From Saprospiraceae bacterium (GTDB lineage: Bacteria > Bacteroidota > Bacteroidia > Chitinophagales > Saprospiraceae), in assembly GCA_021738725.1 (NCBI GenBank), contig JAIPBE010000042.1, positions 1 through 32,709 on the forward strand: DNA of 32,709 nucleotides, in the 5' to 3' direction. Below the pieces are notes generated by a model, which was given only the letters and a program-made list of their open reading frames with translations, was not told where the DNA came from and made no database searches. Below are positions 25,847 to 32,709 of this stretch, one piece after another (positions within the stretch are counted from its first letter, which is position 1; each line of letters opens with the position of its first letter). The position numbers were made by a program, and so were the translations under genes.

Positions 25847-27589
25847 TCAATAATGGACCACTTTCTGCGCAAAATGCACTCCATTGATCTGGATATCCAG
25901 GAAGTAGAATCCCGGCAAAATAGATGGAACGGAGTAGCTGGTTTGATCACCTGAGATCTTCTCGATTCGCTCCATAACGGTCCGTCCGGACAGATCGATC
26001 AGGCGAACCGTCGCCGAACCCTGGCTGTCGCCCCAATAAATGGTCAGCTCGCCCTGGAACGGATTCGGCCACACTTGAGGGGATAATGCTTTGGCCGGAT
26101 CATTCGTGGAACTGTTCTCCAGTGCTTTTTTAACAGCCTCAAATACATTGATGCGCCCCCATCCGTACACATGATTGGGCACCAATGTGCCGGGAAATCC
26201 GCCACACGTATCTGCCGACAACAGGACTTTAGCCGTTGATTCCAGGAGGGATTCGATCTCATCCACCTCACCCGCCAGGTCTGGCCGGGCCGAAAGGATG
26301 AGGGCCACTGCACCGGCTACATGAGGACCGGCCATACTGGTGCCCGCCCAGCTGGCATATCCGCCGGGAATGCAGGAACGGACGCCGACTCCAGGTGCTA
26401 CCACATTGGGCTTCATTCGATTCGAACCATCTACCGACACCGGACCGCGACTGCTGAATCCAGCAATGGTATCATTATCCATACTGGCACCGATGGTAAA
26501 GCTACTTTCAAATATGGCAGAAGGCGTACTCACCGAGCTGCAACCGGATCCGCTGTTTCCGGCAGAGACCACCACCACAATCCCGGCTGTTCGCAAGTTG
26601 TTCACAGCCATTTCCATCAACGCAAAGTTGGATGGATCACAGCCTTCCACGCCTGGACAGGACCAGGAGTTGTTGATCACGTGAGGTGACATGGCCGGAT
26701 CCGGATTCATTCCATCCAGATCAGTGGGCGCCAAAAACCATTCAAAACATTCGATATAGGAGGAAGGGGAACCCCAACCACGCTCCATATTCCGGCAACC
26801 GATCCAGGAAGCACCCGGGGCAACCCCGATCTGATTTGTACTGTCGATCCCGGCCATGGTGCCCATGGTATGGGTGCCATGATTGTGATCGTCACAGGGG
26901 GCATCTATATCCAGACCACAGGGGTTATTGAGTGGGTTACTGGTCGTATCGCCATTCAGGGGATTCAGTTCATGGATGGCATCATGCCAGTTGTATTGGT
27001 GATCCACAGCGCCGTTATGCCAGCCGCGGTATGTCCGCAACAGGGCTTCATGATCCCATTTATAACCGGTATCCTGCCCACCGATCACCACTCCCTGGCC
27101 GGTATAGCCCATCGCCCAGACACTATCTGCCTGGATCCTGGCAATTCCCCAGGTAACGCTCTCGAAATCCCGAAGGCTGGCGCCGGACTCTTCCATGACA
27201 GGTTCCACTCGGACAGGTGCATCCGCCACCAACAATGCCACCTCAGGCAGTTCGGCAATCTGGCGCATCAGCGCCAGATCACCATAGGATCGGATCGCAT
27301 TGACCAGGAAGAACGACTGTGCAAATGCACCTTCCTGCTTCAAGAGTTGCAAGATCGGACCCTGGGTAGCGGCCGCTTTGGCCTGGAGCAGGGCAAAGGT
27401 CATTTGTCCTTTGGCTTCCTTGCCGGAGATCAACTGCACCTTTCGCAGATCAGCCTGCTCATGCAGAAGAATGATAAAAGAGGTGGATTGACCGGCCAAA
27501 CCTTGAGCAAGCAGGCTTTCAGCAATACGCGTATCCGGGTCATTTCCGGTAAAGAGCAAGCTGGTCAGAAGGAATATCCAGGTCATCAT
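25847..27589 (-). CDS. Subtilisin-like serine protease with T9SS type-A tail
   Basis: 580 residues. The signal peptide is short and weak ([15 protein letters not shown]). The propeptide-like region runs to about 140. The S8 domain has Asp173 ([11 protein letters not shown]), His237 (HNHGTHTMG), the oxyanion Asn near 306 (INNSWS) and Ser418 ([11 protein letters not shown]), so all catalytic residues are present. The long stretch between Asp and His holds DAPCDDHN and is probably a calcium-binding insert, as in bacillopeptidase F-type enzymes. The last 75 residues are a type-A sorting domain ([25 protein letters not shown]). It is exported by T9SS and surface-bound or shed. The gene has a -7 box at 27621-27628 and runs into trhO. 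Confidence 0.94.
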   Translation of the reverse strand: MMTWIFLLTSLLFTGNDPDTRIAESLLAQGLAGQSTSFIILLHEQADLRKVQLISGKEAKGQMTFALLQAKAAATQGPILQLLKQEGAFAQSFFLVNAIRSYGDLALMRQIAELPEVALLVADAPVRVEPVMEESGASLRDFESVTWGIARIQADSVWAMGYTGQGVVIGGQDTGYKWDHEALLRTYRGWHNGAVDHQYNWHDAIHELNPLNGDTTSNPLNNPCGLDIDAPCDDHNHGTHTMGTMAGIDSTNQIGVAPGASWIGCRNMERGWGSPSSYIECFEWFLAPTDLDGMNPDPAMSPHVINNSWSCPGVEGCDPSNFALMEMAVNNLRTAGIVVVVSAGNSGSGCSSVSTPSAIFESSFTIGASMDNDTIAGFSSRGPVSVDGSNRMKPNVVAPGVGVRSCIPGGYASWAGTSMAGPHVAGAVALILSARPDLAGEVDEIESLLESTAKVLLSADTCGGFPGTLVPNHVYGWGRINVFEAVKKALENSSTNDPAKALSPQVWPNPFQGELTIYWGDSQGSATVRLIDLSGRTVMERIEKISGDQTSYSVPSILPGFYFLDIQINGVHFAQKVVHY

Positions 27590-27620
27590 TGAGGCAGGTA
27601 TATCATGGTCAATAAACCAC

Positions 27621-27628
27621 CAAAGTTA
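27621..27628 (-). promoter_or_regulatory. Bacteroidota -7 box (TAACTTTG) before the protease gene
   Basis: CAAAGTTA on the plus strand reads TAACTTTG on the minus strand and matches TAnnTTTG exactly. It begins 32 bp before the protease ATG. No clear -33 box was seen, so this is a moderate call. Confidence 0.45.
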
Positions 27629-27692
27629 GGACCAAAATGGGGTAGAAACCCGAATGAATGAGGAATATCAGTCGATTTGACTGGATTTTAGA

Positions 27693-28511
27693 TCAATAGA
27701 GGATTTCCGGGCAACGGATCTCACCAAAATAATAGATCAGACCGATCTTGACCATGCCATAAAGGTCATTGTTCTGACTGTCGCCGCGTTGCCGACCTGC
27801 CTCTCCGATCTGCGGGAAGTTGGTATCGGGAATGGAACGATCTGAAAGAGCGACTGCAATCGGCCCCCGCAGGGCGTCGATCTCCGCTTTATCAGCGTAG
27901 ACAGTGGAGACATCATCCAGATAGTCGGTCCATAATTTGCGTGCATCAATCTCAATATTGATCGACCATTCATAGGTCAGGTCAAACTTCAAGCCCACGC
28001 CATAGTTCAGGGCAGGTTGAAGGATGTAATACTCTTCTCCAGTAAACTGGCCCTCCGTGCCCAGATCGCGCAGGGCGTACCACTCACCATTGAGCTTGGC
28101 CTTGGGATTAAAGACAAAGACAGAGATGCCGCCAAAGACATACGGCGTGAACCAGTAATCCTGGCTGCCGTGTTTGTAGCGCATGAAGTTGAATTCAAAG
28201 CGACCACCCAGATCAAAGATATTGGAGCGGAAACTCAGATTACGAGCTCGCTGGTAGGGGTTTTCCGACCAGGCGTCATTGCCCTCAACAAAGGTATAGT
28301 TGCCCGTCAGGGCCACGCCGATCCGTTCATTGAAGTTATGGCGGCCGATCACCCCGATGGCTGGTCCGGGGTGGTTGAGGCTGAAATCGGGATTGAGATC
28401 TCCGAAGTACCAGCCTGCACCCAGGAAGCCACCGAGTTCATATCCAATCTGTGCGGGCAGGAAAGATGTGCTCAGGATAAGAGACAGACTAATCAAAAAT
28501 GGTCGAAACAT
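27693..28511 (-). CDS. PorG-like outer membrane beta-barrel (DUF6089)
   Basis: I start at MFRPFLISLSLILSTSF, a signal peptide; the frame extends upstream into the nadA region but without a signal. The 272-residue protein has beta-strand pattern throughout, with GGFLGAGWYFGDLNPDF at the start of the mature part, FNFMRYKHGSQDYWFTPYVFGG in the middle and a closing strand ending ILY. This is the pattern of DUF6089/PorG, an outer membrane component of T9SS. If so, the window holds both T9SS cargo and part of its machinery. The start is supported by a -7 box at 28530-28537. A different small outer membrane barrel cannot be excluded. Confidence 0.72.
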   Translation of the reverse strand: MFRPFLISLSLILSTSFLPAQIGYELGGFLGAGWYFGDLNPDFSLNHPGPAIGVIGRHNFNERIGVALTGNYTFVEGNDAWSENPYQRARNLSFRSNIFDLGGRFEFNFMRYKHGSQDYWFTPYVFGGISVFVFNPKAKLNGEWYALRDLGTEGQFTGEEYYILQPALNYGVGLKFDLTYEWSINIEIDARKLWTDYLDDVSTVYADKAEIDALRGPIAVALSDRSIPDTNFPQIGEAGRQRGDSQNNDLYGMVKIGLIYYFGEIRCPEILY

Positions 28512-28529
28512 GCTGGATTTTTCGGGTTG

Positions 28530-28537
28530 CAAAGGTA
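28530..28537 (-). promoter_or_regulatory. Bacteroidota promoter before the PorG-like gene
   Basis: TACCTTTG on the minus strand matches TAnnTTTG, 18 bp before the ATG chosen for the barrel. A TTG-type element (minus strand GTTGCC) lies about 19 bp further upstream, which fits the -33 spacing. It supports the downstream start and separates this gene from nadA. Confidence 0.55.
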
Positions 28538-28609
28538 GGAGGAATCCCCCTGCGAGGCAACTTTTTATACTATACGCCCAATCGGGCGGATTGTTATATC
28601 CGATCGTGT

Positions 28610-29617
28610 TTATAATCCCGCTTTGGCAGAGATTTCCAGCATTCGATCGATACTTGCCCGACCCTCCCGAATGATCCATTCCGGAAGATGGATCTCTGGC
28701 AGCTCGTATTTCATACACACATAAAGTTTCTCCAGGGTATTGCGCTTCATATGCGGGCAGTCGTTGCAGGCACAGGTGTTCTCCGGTGGAGCCGGAATGA
28801 AGGTCTTGTTCGGTGACCGCAGTTGCATCTGATGGATGATCCCCGCCTCTGTGGCGACAATGAACTCCTGGCCAGGATTGTTGATGGTATAGTTGAGCAG
28901 TCCGGTGGTCGAACCGATAAAGTGGGCCTTGACCAGGATGTGTTCTTCACATTCCGGATGGGCGATCAACTGCGCATTCGGATGGCGGACCATCAGCTTG
29001 GTGATCTTTTCATTCGAGAAGATCTCATGGACCATGCAGGCACCATCCCAGAGCACCATGTCGCGGCCGGTCTTCTTGACCAGGTAGGCGCCCAGATTCT
29101 TATCGGGTGCGAAAATGATGGGCTGATCTTGGGGGATGCTCTCGATGATATGGATCGCATTGGTGGAGGTGCAACAGATATCCGTCAGTGTTTTCATCTC
29201 AGCTGTACAATTGATATAGCTGACCACCACATGATCGGGATACTTCTCTTTAAATTTTCGGAACAGGGCCGGGGGACAGGAATCCGACAGTGAACAACCG
29301 GCTTTCAGATCCGGGAGGAGTACCTTTTTTTCCGGGGACAAGATCTTGGCCGTCTCCGCCATAAAATGGACCCCGGCAAACACGATGATCTCCGCATCTG
29401 TACTGGCAGCCTTCTGGGATAATCCGAGGCTATCGCCAATATAATCGGCGATATCCTGGATATCCGAGTCCTGGTAGTAGTGCGCCAGGATAATGGCATT
29501 CTTTTCCTTTTTCAGCTTTTCGATCTCCTCGAACAGGTCCAGGGTAGGGTCCGGTTCGATCGGGAGAAAACCATGTTGAAAAAGATCTTTTTCGATTTGT
29601 TCGGGAGAAGTGGTCAT
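28610..29617 (-). CDS. nadA: Quinolinate synthase A
   Basis: Fe-S enzyme that condenses iminoaspartate with dihydroxyacetone phosphate to quinolinate for NAD synthesis, in the cytoplasm. 335 residues, usual for this short form. The three cluster cysteines lie in GCSLSDSC (Cys108), WDGACMVHE (Cys194) and CACNDCPHM (third ligand among 282-287). [20 protein letters not shown] (about 44-63) and [14 protein letters not shown] (about 80-93) are the family substrate motifs. nadB and nadC are not in the window, so the gene stands alone here. A hairpin-like GACCGG/CCGGTC pair lies upstream, but I do not call it. Confidence 0.96.
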   Translation of the reverse strand: MTTSPEQIEKDLFQHGFLPIEPDPTLDLFEEIEKLKKEKNAIILAHYYQDSDIQDIADYIGDSLGLSQKAASTDAEIIVFAGVHFMAETAKILSPEKKVLLPDLKAGCSLSDSCPPALFRKFKEKYPDHVVVSYINCTAEMKTLTDICCTSTNAIHIIESIPQDQPIIFAPDKNLGAYLVKKTGRDMVLWDGACMVHEIFSNEKITKLMVRHPNAQLIAHPECEEHILVKAHFIGSTTGLLNYTINNPGQEFIVATEAGIIHQMQLRSPNKTFIPAPPENTCACNDCPHMKRNTLEKLYVCMKYELPEIHLPEWIIREGRASIDRMLEISAKAGL

Positions 29618-29725
29618 GTTCCAGTTTTAAATGCAACAGACCGGACGGTCATTGGGTTCCGGTCAACGAGACCAAAGATCGGGAATCCCTGGAATGTGGC
29701 CTTAAAATCGCCAGACAATTCCGTC

Positions 29726-30157
29726 TTACAGCTTTTCCACTTCCAACTTCAGGATATAGTCCTGTTGGGGGATATTGTTGAATTCGACAGGATACGGGTC
29801 CATCGAGATGAACTGGATATGATATCCCAGTGTATCCAGGACATTCCCGCAGGAGTTCAGGCTGGGATCACATAAGCCTTTGACTTGGAAGGGTACATAG
29901 TGCAATTCCCCGGCGATATCCATCGTGATCTGGCCTTGTACGACGCCTTCCCAGACACAGACATAATCTGTCGGGCACCGACTGTCCAGAATGCTGTCTG
30001 TCAGGAGCCATGCGGCACCTTCATGATTCACCATTTGCCCATAGGGCAAGGTCAATTGATCCATTTGAAAATCCTCTTTATCATTATGATCACAGGAAAA
30101 CAAGAGGAACGCAGACACTCCGAAGAACAGAAAAATGATTATCGATCTCATGGACAT
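29726..30157 (-). CDS. Small lipoprotein with Cys-rich DSRCP motif
   Basis: 143 residues. MRSIIIFLFFGVSAFLLFSC is a lipoprotein signal (LFSC, lipid Cys at 22 of the ORF, with start at M1 or M3). The rest is a compact beta domain with the motif DSRCPTDYVCVWEG, seen in a set of small Bacteroidota lipoproteins, and a second Cys pair in LCDPSLNSCG; these pairs probably form disulphides. Function unknown. It is divergent from the phosphorylase gene, 105 bp away. Confidence 0.82.
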   Translation of the reverse strand: MSMRSIIIFLFFGVSAFLLFSCDHNDKEDFQMDQLTLPYGQMVNHEGAAWLLTDSILDSRCPTDYVCVWEGVVQGQITMDIAGELHYVPFQVKGLCDPSLNSCGNVLDTLGYHIQFISMDPYPVEFNNIPQQDYILKLEVEKL

Positions 30158-30262
30158 TTCTTTTGGACAGCAATTTCCGGAAGATACCGGCTCTTGTCTC
30201 TATTAACGGATTGATGGAAAATAATGTGGGGCAAACGGCAAAAACTTACCTTGGACATAGAA

Positions 30263-31129
30263 ATGAACAGACCCATGGGTGCCTTTGAACATGCAAATGA
30301 AGCGGCATTTTGGCTTCAGCAAACAACCAATGTTAAACCCCGACTGGGTATCGTACTGGGCACAGGTGGTGGCGATGCCTCCATTTTACTCGAGCATCCC
30401 GTTTCCATTCCATTCAGAGATATTCCCCATTTTCATGTGCCTTCTGTGCTCAGTCACCAGGGACAGCTGTTGGTTGGTACCATCCACGGCGTTCCGGTGG
30501 TGTGCCTGGCCGGACGGTTTCACACCTACGAAGGCCTGGCGATGGATGATATTGTCCACCCCATTCGCACCCTGGCCCGATGGGGCGTAGAAGGGGTGAT
30601 CCTCACCAATGCCGCCGGGGGTATCCATCCAGATCATCAGGCCGGCGACTTTTCCCTTATTCGGGACCATATCAACCTGATGGGGAAAAACCCGCTGACC
30701 GGACCCAATGACGAACGCTTCGGTCCTCGCTTCCCGGATATGCTCCATGCTTATGATCCGGCCTGGCGCGATCTCGCCAAAACCTGCGCGGAACAGGAAG
30801 GCATTCCCCTCCATGAAGGAGTGTATGTCGGCCTGGCAGGCCCCAATCTGGAAACCCCTGCGGAGTATGGCTTTTGCCATCACATCGGGGGCGACCTCAT
30901 CGGTATGTCTACCGTTCCCGAAGTGATCGCTGCACGGCATATGGGCTTGAAAGTGGGTGCCATCTCCATCGTGACCAATGTCTGCTATCCTCCGGAGCGG
31001 ATCCTGGAGACCAGTCATGAAGATGTCATCGCCAGTGTGGAAGGGGCCAGAGAACGGTTGTTCCGGTTGTTGAGAGGATGGGTGAAGGGGATTGGCGATA
31101 CAAATCCTAACAGGCGCTCTACACAGTAA
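30263..31129 (+). CDS. punA: Purine nucleoside phosphorylase, class I (trimeric type)
   Basis: Cleaves inosine or guanosine with phosphate to base and ribose-1-phosphate for purine salvage. I start at MNRPMGAFEH, 28 residues before the LGIVLG strand as in relatives; the frame is open to an ATG 13 codons upstream. 288 residues. Motifs: LAGRFHTYEG, TNAAGG, GPNLETPAEY (Glu conserved) and MSTVPEVIAARH, in order. The phosphate loop is GTGGG where GSGLG or GTGLG is usual. The C-terminal part reads TNVCYPPERI..HEDV. The end of the gene has a decayed copy at 31919-32037. No deoxyribonucleoside partner genes are seen near it. Confidence 0.9.
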   Translation: MNRPMGAFEHANEAAFWLQQTTNVKPRLGIVLGTGGGDASILLEHPVSIPFRDIPHFHVPSVLSHQGQLLVGTIHGVPVVCLAGRFHTYEGLAMDDIVHPIRTLARWGVEGVILTNAAGGIHPDHQAGDFSLIRDHINLMGKNPLTGPNDERFGPRFPDMLHAYDPAWRDLAKTCAEQEGIPLHEGVYVGLAGPNLETPAEYGFCHHIGGDLIGMSTVPEVIAARHMGLKVGAISIVTNVCYPPERILETSHEDVIASVEGARERLFRLLRGWVKGIGDTNPNRRSTQ

Positions 31130-31271
31130 ATACAAACGCCGCAGTCCATTCATTGCGTAGGGATTCCATCATGGAGTTCACTTTTTCTGATTGAAGTAAC
31201 TTTCCAAACAAGACAATCTATACGCATTTACCTGTTTAAAAAATCATATTTTCATTGGGAAAGAATGCATC

Positions 31272-31841
31272 ATGAATTACGCTGAAAAAATCCAGTATTC
31301 AGAAACAGTAAAGACTTATCTTCTACAGGGAGATTCCCTGGGAGCCATCACTTCTTTGGCAACAGAATTTGGTATCGTCCCCTATCAACTGGAAAAAGTA
31401 GTTGATCTTGCTTTAAGGGAGTTCTACAATGAACAGCAATCAGATATTCAGGCATACCTTCTCAACAACGACAAGTTTCCTCCTGACAGTGACTGGTTGA
31501 AATTGGATGACAGTGTACAGGACGCAATGTTGGAAATGGGAAAGAAGGACCTTGTCCAAGATGAAATTAATCATGTCCAGGATTTGCTTCAGGAAAATTA
31601 CACGCAGGAAGAAATTCTCGAAGAGGTTCGGTTGAATATTTATCCTGAAGAGAAGGTGCTACGGCAGGTTCAAAAATATCAGGCCGAAGAAGAGAAGAAG
31701 CAGAAGCAAAAAAGATTATGGTTCTTCTCTGGCTTATTATGGACTGGTTTGCTTTTGATCACGTCTCTCAAGTTCGGTTTTGGGGTCATACACATATTAA
31801 TGCTAGGAAGTGCAAGTATCTCGTTTTACCGATCAAAATGA
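31272..31841 (+). CDS. Hypothetical protein with C-terminal membrane hairpin
   Basis: 189 residues with no family I recognise. Residues 1-145 are acidic, helical and soluble (two regions of Gln/Glu-rich helix, for example DLLQENYTQEEILEEV; a run of charged Lys/Glu at 136-145 before the membrane). Two hydrophobic stretches follow (about 149-165 and 168-185), ending in YRSK. It is a tail-anchored type of layout, with the main part presumably in the cytoplasm. It lies between the phosphorylase gene and that gene's decayed duplicate, so it may have come in with, or survived, the rearrangement. A T-poor hairpin lies 24 bp after its stop. Confidence 0.7.
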   Translation: MNYAEKIQYSETVKTYLLQGDSLGAITSLATEFGIVPYQLEKVVDLALREFYNEQQSDIQAYLLNNDKFPPDSDWLKLDDSVQDAMLEMGKKDLVQDEINHVQDLLQENYTQEEILEEVRLNIYPEEKVLRQVQKYQAEEEKKQKQKRLWFFSGLLWTGLLLITSLKFGFGVIHILMLGSASISFYRSK

Positions 31842-31864
31842 CCTGGATGTTCATGTATAAAACG

Positions 31865-31908
31865 AGCACCAACTGCTCTGCCCACATCATCAAGGTGGAG
31901 CGGGTGCT
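31865..31908 (+). terminator. Weak hairpin after the hypothetical gene
   Basis: AGCACC and GGTGCT pair across about 32 bp, with an inner CCAC/GTGG pair, and ATATTGTTA follows. There is no proper T-run, so a terminator role is uncertain. Confidence 0.3.
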
Positions 31909-31918
31909 ATATTGTTAG

Positions 31919-32037
31919 ACATCCTTCCGAACGCATACTGAAGACCATCCATGAGGATGTGGTTGCCAGTGTGGAAGGAGCGAAGGAGCGAAGGAGCGGC
32001 TGTTCCAGTTGTTGAGGGCGTGGGTCCGGTGGTTTAG
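31919..32037 (+). pseudogene. Frameshifted copy of the phosphorylase C-terminus
   Basis: The frame reads HPSERILKTIHEDVVASVEGAKER and matches YPPERILETSHEDVIASVEGARER of the purine nucleoside phosphorylase at 30263-31129. An 8-bp tandem duplication (GAGCGAAG at 31978-31985 and 31986-31993) then shifts the frame, after which the next bases still resemble the phosphorylase gene (CTGTTCCAGTTGTTGAGGGC). Nothing of the first 240 residues remains. Confidence 0.82.
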
Positions 32038-32092
32038 AAATGCGAATTTGGACGGGTCAGCTGCATTATGCACATGGATGCGAGAGATATAC

Positions 32093-32245
32093 TCATGGTA
32101 GTTGCATCACATGAGGTCTTTCATTGTTGTTCCCCCACATCCATTGTTTGCTGAATGTTCGGTTGAACCGCTCTATGAATCCATTCTGACTTGGCTTGTC
32201 CTTTCCGATGGACTCTGGCCTATTATCCACACGTATGACTACAGA
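32093..32245 (-). pseudogene. IS3-type transposase relic (integrase core)
   Basis: The minus-strand frame starts near VVIRVDNRPESIGK, then KPSQNGFIERFNRTF, and later NNNERPH before a stop at 32093. These are the Asp-containing DNGPEF strand and the QNGxIERFNR / YNxERPH motifs of the IS3-family OrfB DDE domain. About 25 residues between FNRT and NNERPH are missing, the Gly of DNGPEF is Arg, and nothing before the DNG motif remains. It is an old, inactive insertion sequence fragment. The flanking bases 32038-32092 read as further decayed relic. Confidence 0.78.
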
Positions 32246-32259
32246 TTCATCCATTCACA

Positions 32260-32628
32260 TTACTCTACACCCAAAACGATCATCAAGTTTTCCCTGATCT
32301 GGTTTGCGATATCAGCATCGACCTGGCCCACTTTTTTCTTTAGTCGTCGGTTGTCAATGGCCCTGATCTGATCAAACATGATGTCGCTGTCTTCCTTGAG
32401 TCCAAATTTGCCTTTCTTTAAATGAATCCGCAATATTTGGGCGTTCGGATGTACGCTTGTTGTTATGGGACAAATAATAGTGGATGGATGTGCCTGATTG
32501 AGCAGATCCGTTTGCACGACGATCACAGGTCTGACTTTTCCTGTTTCCGTAGCAAGTCTAGGATTTAAATCGGTTCTTCGCCAAATGTAGTGGGTTTGAT
32601 CTAACTTGGATGCATGGATGAAATAACC
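32260..32628 (-). pseudogene. MazF/PemK-like toxin gene without a start codon
   Basis: From 32526 down, the frame reads IVVQTDLLN, HPSTIICPITT, then SDIMFDQIRAIDNRRLKKK, close to MazF-type endoribonucleases, which cleave mRNA. Upstream the same frame continues through TDLNPRLATETGKVRPV and THYIWRR, matching the usual N-terminal motif IWxxDLNPxxGTExGKxRP. No ATG is found in that frame before the TAG at 32629; an ATG is present one frame off, at 32614-32616 (minus). GTG at 32526 would lose the first third of the fold. No antitoxin gene is seen. It is probably a broken toxin, although an unusual start is possible. Confidence 0.62.
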
Positions 32629-32709
32629 CTATTCACAGCCGGGCTAGGATTGCAATTACCCTGGGAGATTGAATCAGTTGCCTTAAAGACAATTGAACCA
32701 GACAAACAG
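32614..32709 (+). CDS. ISL3-like transposase, N-terminal part, cut by window end
   Basis: An ATG at 32614 opens a frame to the last base of the window, coding 32 residues: LFTAGLGLQLPWEIESV and the next few. This resembles the N-terminus of ISL3-family transposases (LFxxxLGL..PWxVxxV), which lies before the zinc-finger motif. With only 32 residues the call is provisional. The inverted repeat of the element should lie just upstream, yet the MazF-like frame is recognisable down to about 32608, only about six bases away. Confidence 0.6.
   Translation, partial: MDEITLFTAGLGLQLPWEIESVALKTIEPDKQ

Noticed and set aside
26870-27592. A 240-codon plus-strand frame inside the protease gene
   Set aside because: Antisense shadow of a gene with a full catalytic triad; no signal peptide or motif of its own.

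Overview
The window looks like chromosomal DNA of a Bacteroidota bacterium, and Saprospiraceae-like is my best guess. The evidence is: two proteins ending in type IX secretion (T9SS) sorting domains plus a gliding-type (type B) sorting domain, a PorG/DUF6089-like barrel, abundant SPII lipoproteins, and several TAnnTTTG promoter -7 boxes placed before genes. No tRNA, rRNA, CRISPR array or replication origin was seen. Most genes lie on the minus strand.

Layout. 1-972: gene-free, filled with interspersed repeats. 973-4565 (minus): a four-gene cassette of hybrid sensor kinase, HPt protein, single-domain receiver and RmlA (dTDP-glucose synthesis), with ATGA start/stop overlaps at two of its three joints. 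The receiver has Ser where the phosphorylated Asp should be. 4566-5411: a second gene-free block, with the same repeat families and an inverted copy of an element found at 340-406. 5412-12852 (minus): a DPP IV-type peptidase, a large type-B T9SS adhesin-like protein and a lipoprotein, with a 182-bp MITE-like element abutting the lipoprotein stop codon. 13036-15060 (plus): a family M49 dipeptidyl peptidase III.

15061-24711 carries the traces of rearrangement: a decayed permease tail, a 1338-residue type-A T9SS protein, two small membrane proteins, a truncated DUF4386-like tail, and a 596-bp copy of the M49 peptidase 3' end. An intact MFS transporter and an intact MacB/FtsX-type permease follow. 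The two DPP3-permease neighbourhoods look like a segmental duplication in which each copy lost a different gene.

24789-31841 is a conventional set: trhO, a T9SS-exported subtilisin, a PorG-like barrel, nadA, a lipoprotein, a purine nucleoside phosphorylase and an orphan membrane-anchored protein. 31919-32709 is a graveyard and mobile-element edge: a frameshifted copy of the phosphorylase tail, an IS3-type transposase relic, a MazF-like toxin with no usable start codon, and the first 32 codons of an ISL3-like transposase running off the window.

Common themes are secreted or periplasmic proteolysis (DPP IV, DPP III, subtilisin), T9SS cargo with a probable T9SS component, and a phosphorelay tied to rhamnose-precursor synthesis. 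No wholly new system is proven. The best candidates for something undescribed are the Asp-less receiver coupled to rmlA and the small structured repeats, which show compensatory changes and flank that cassette.
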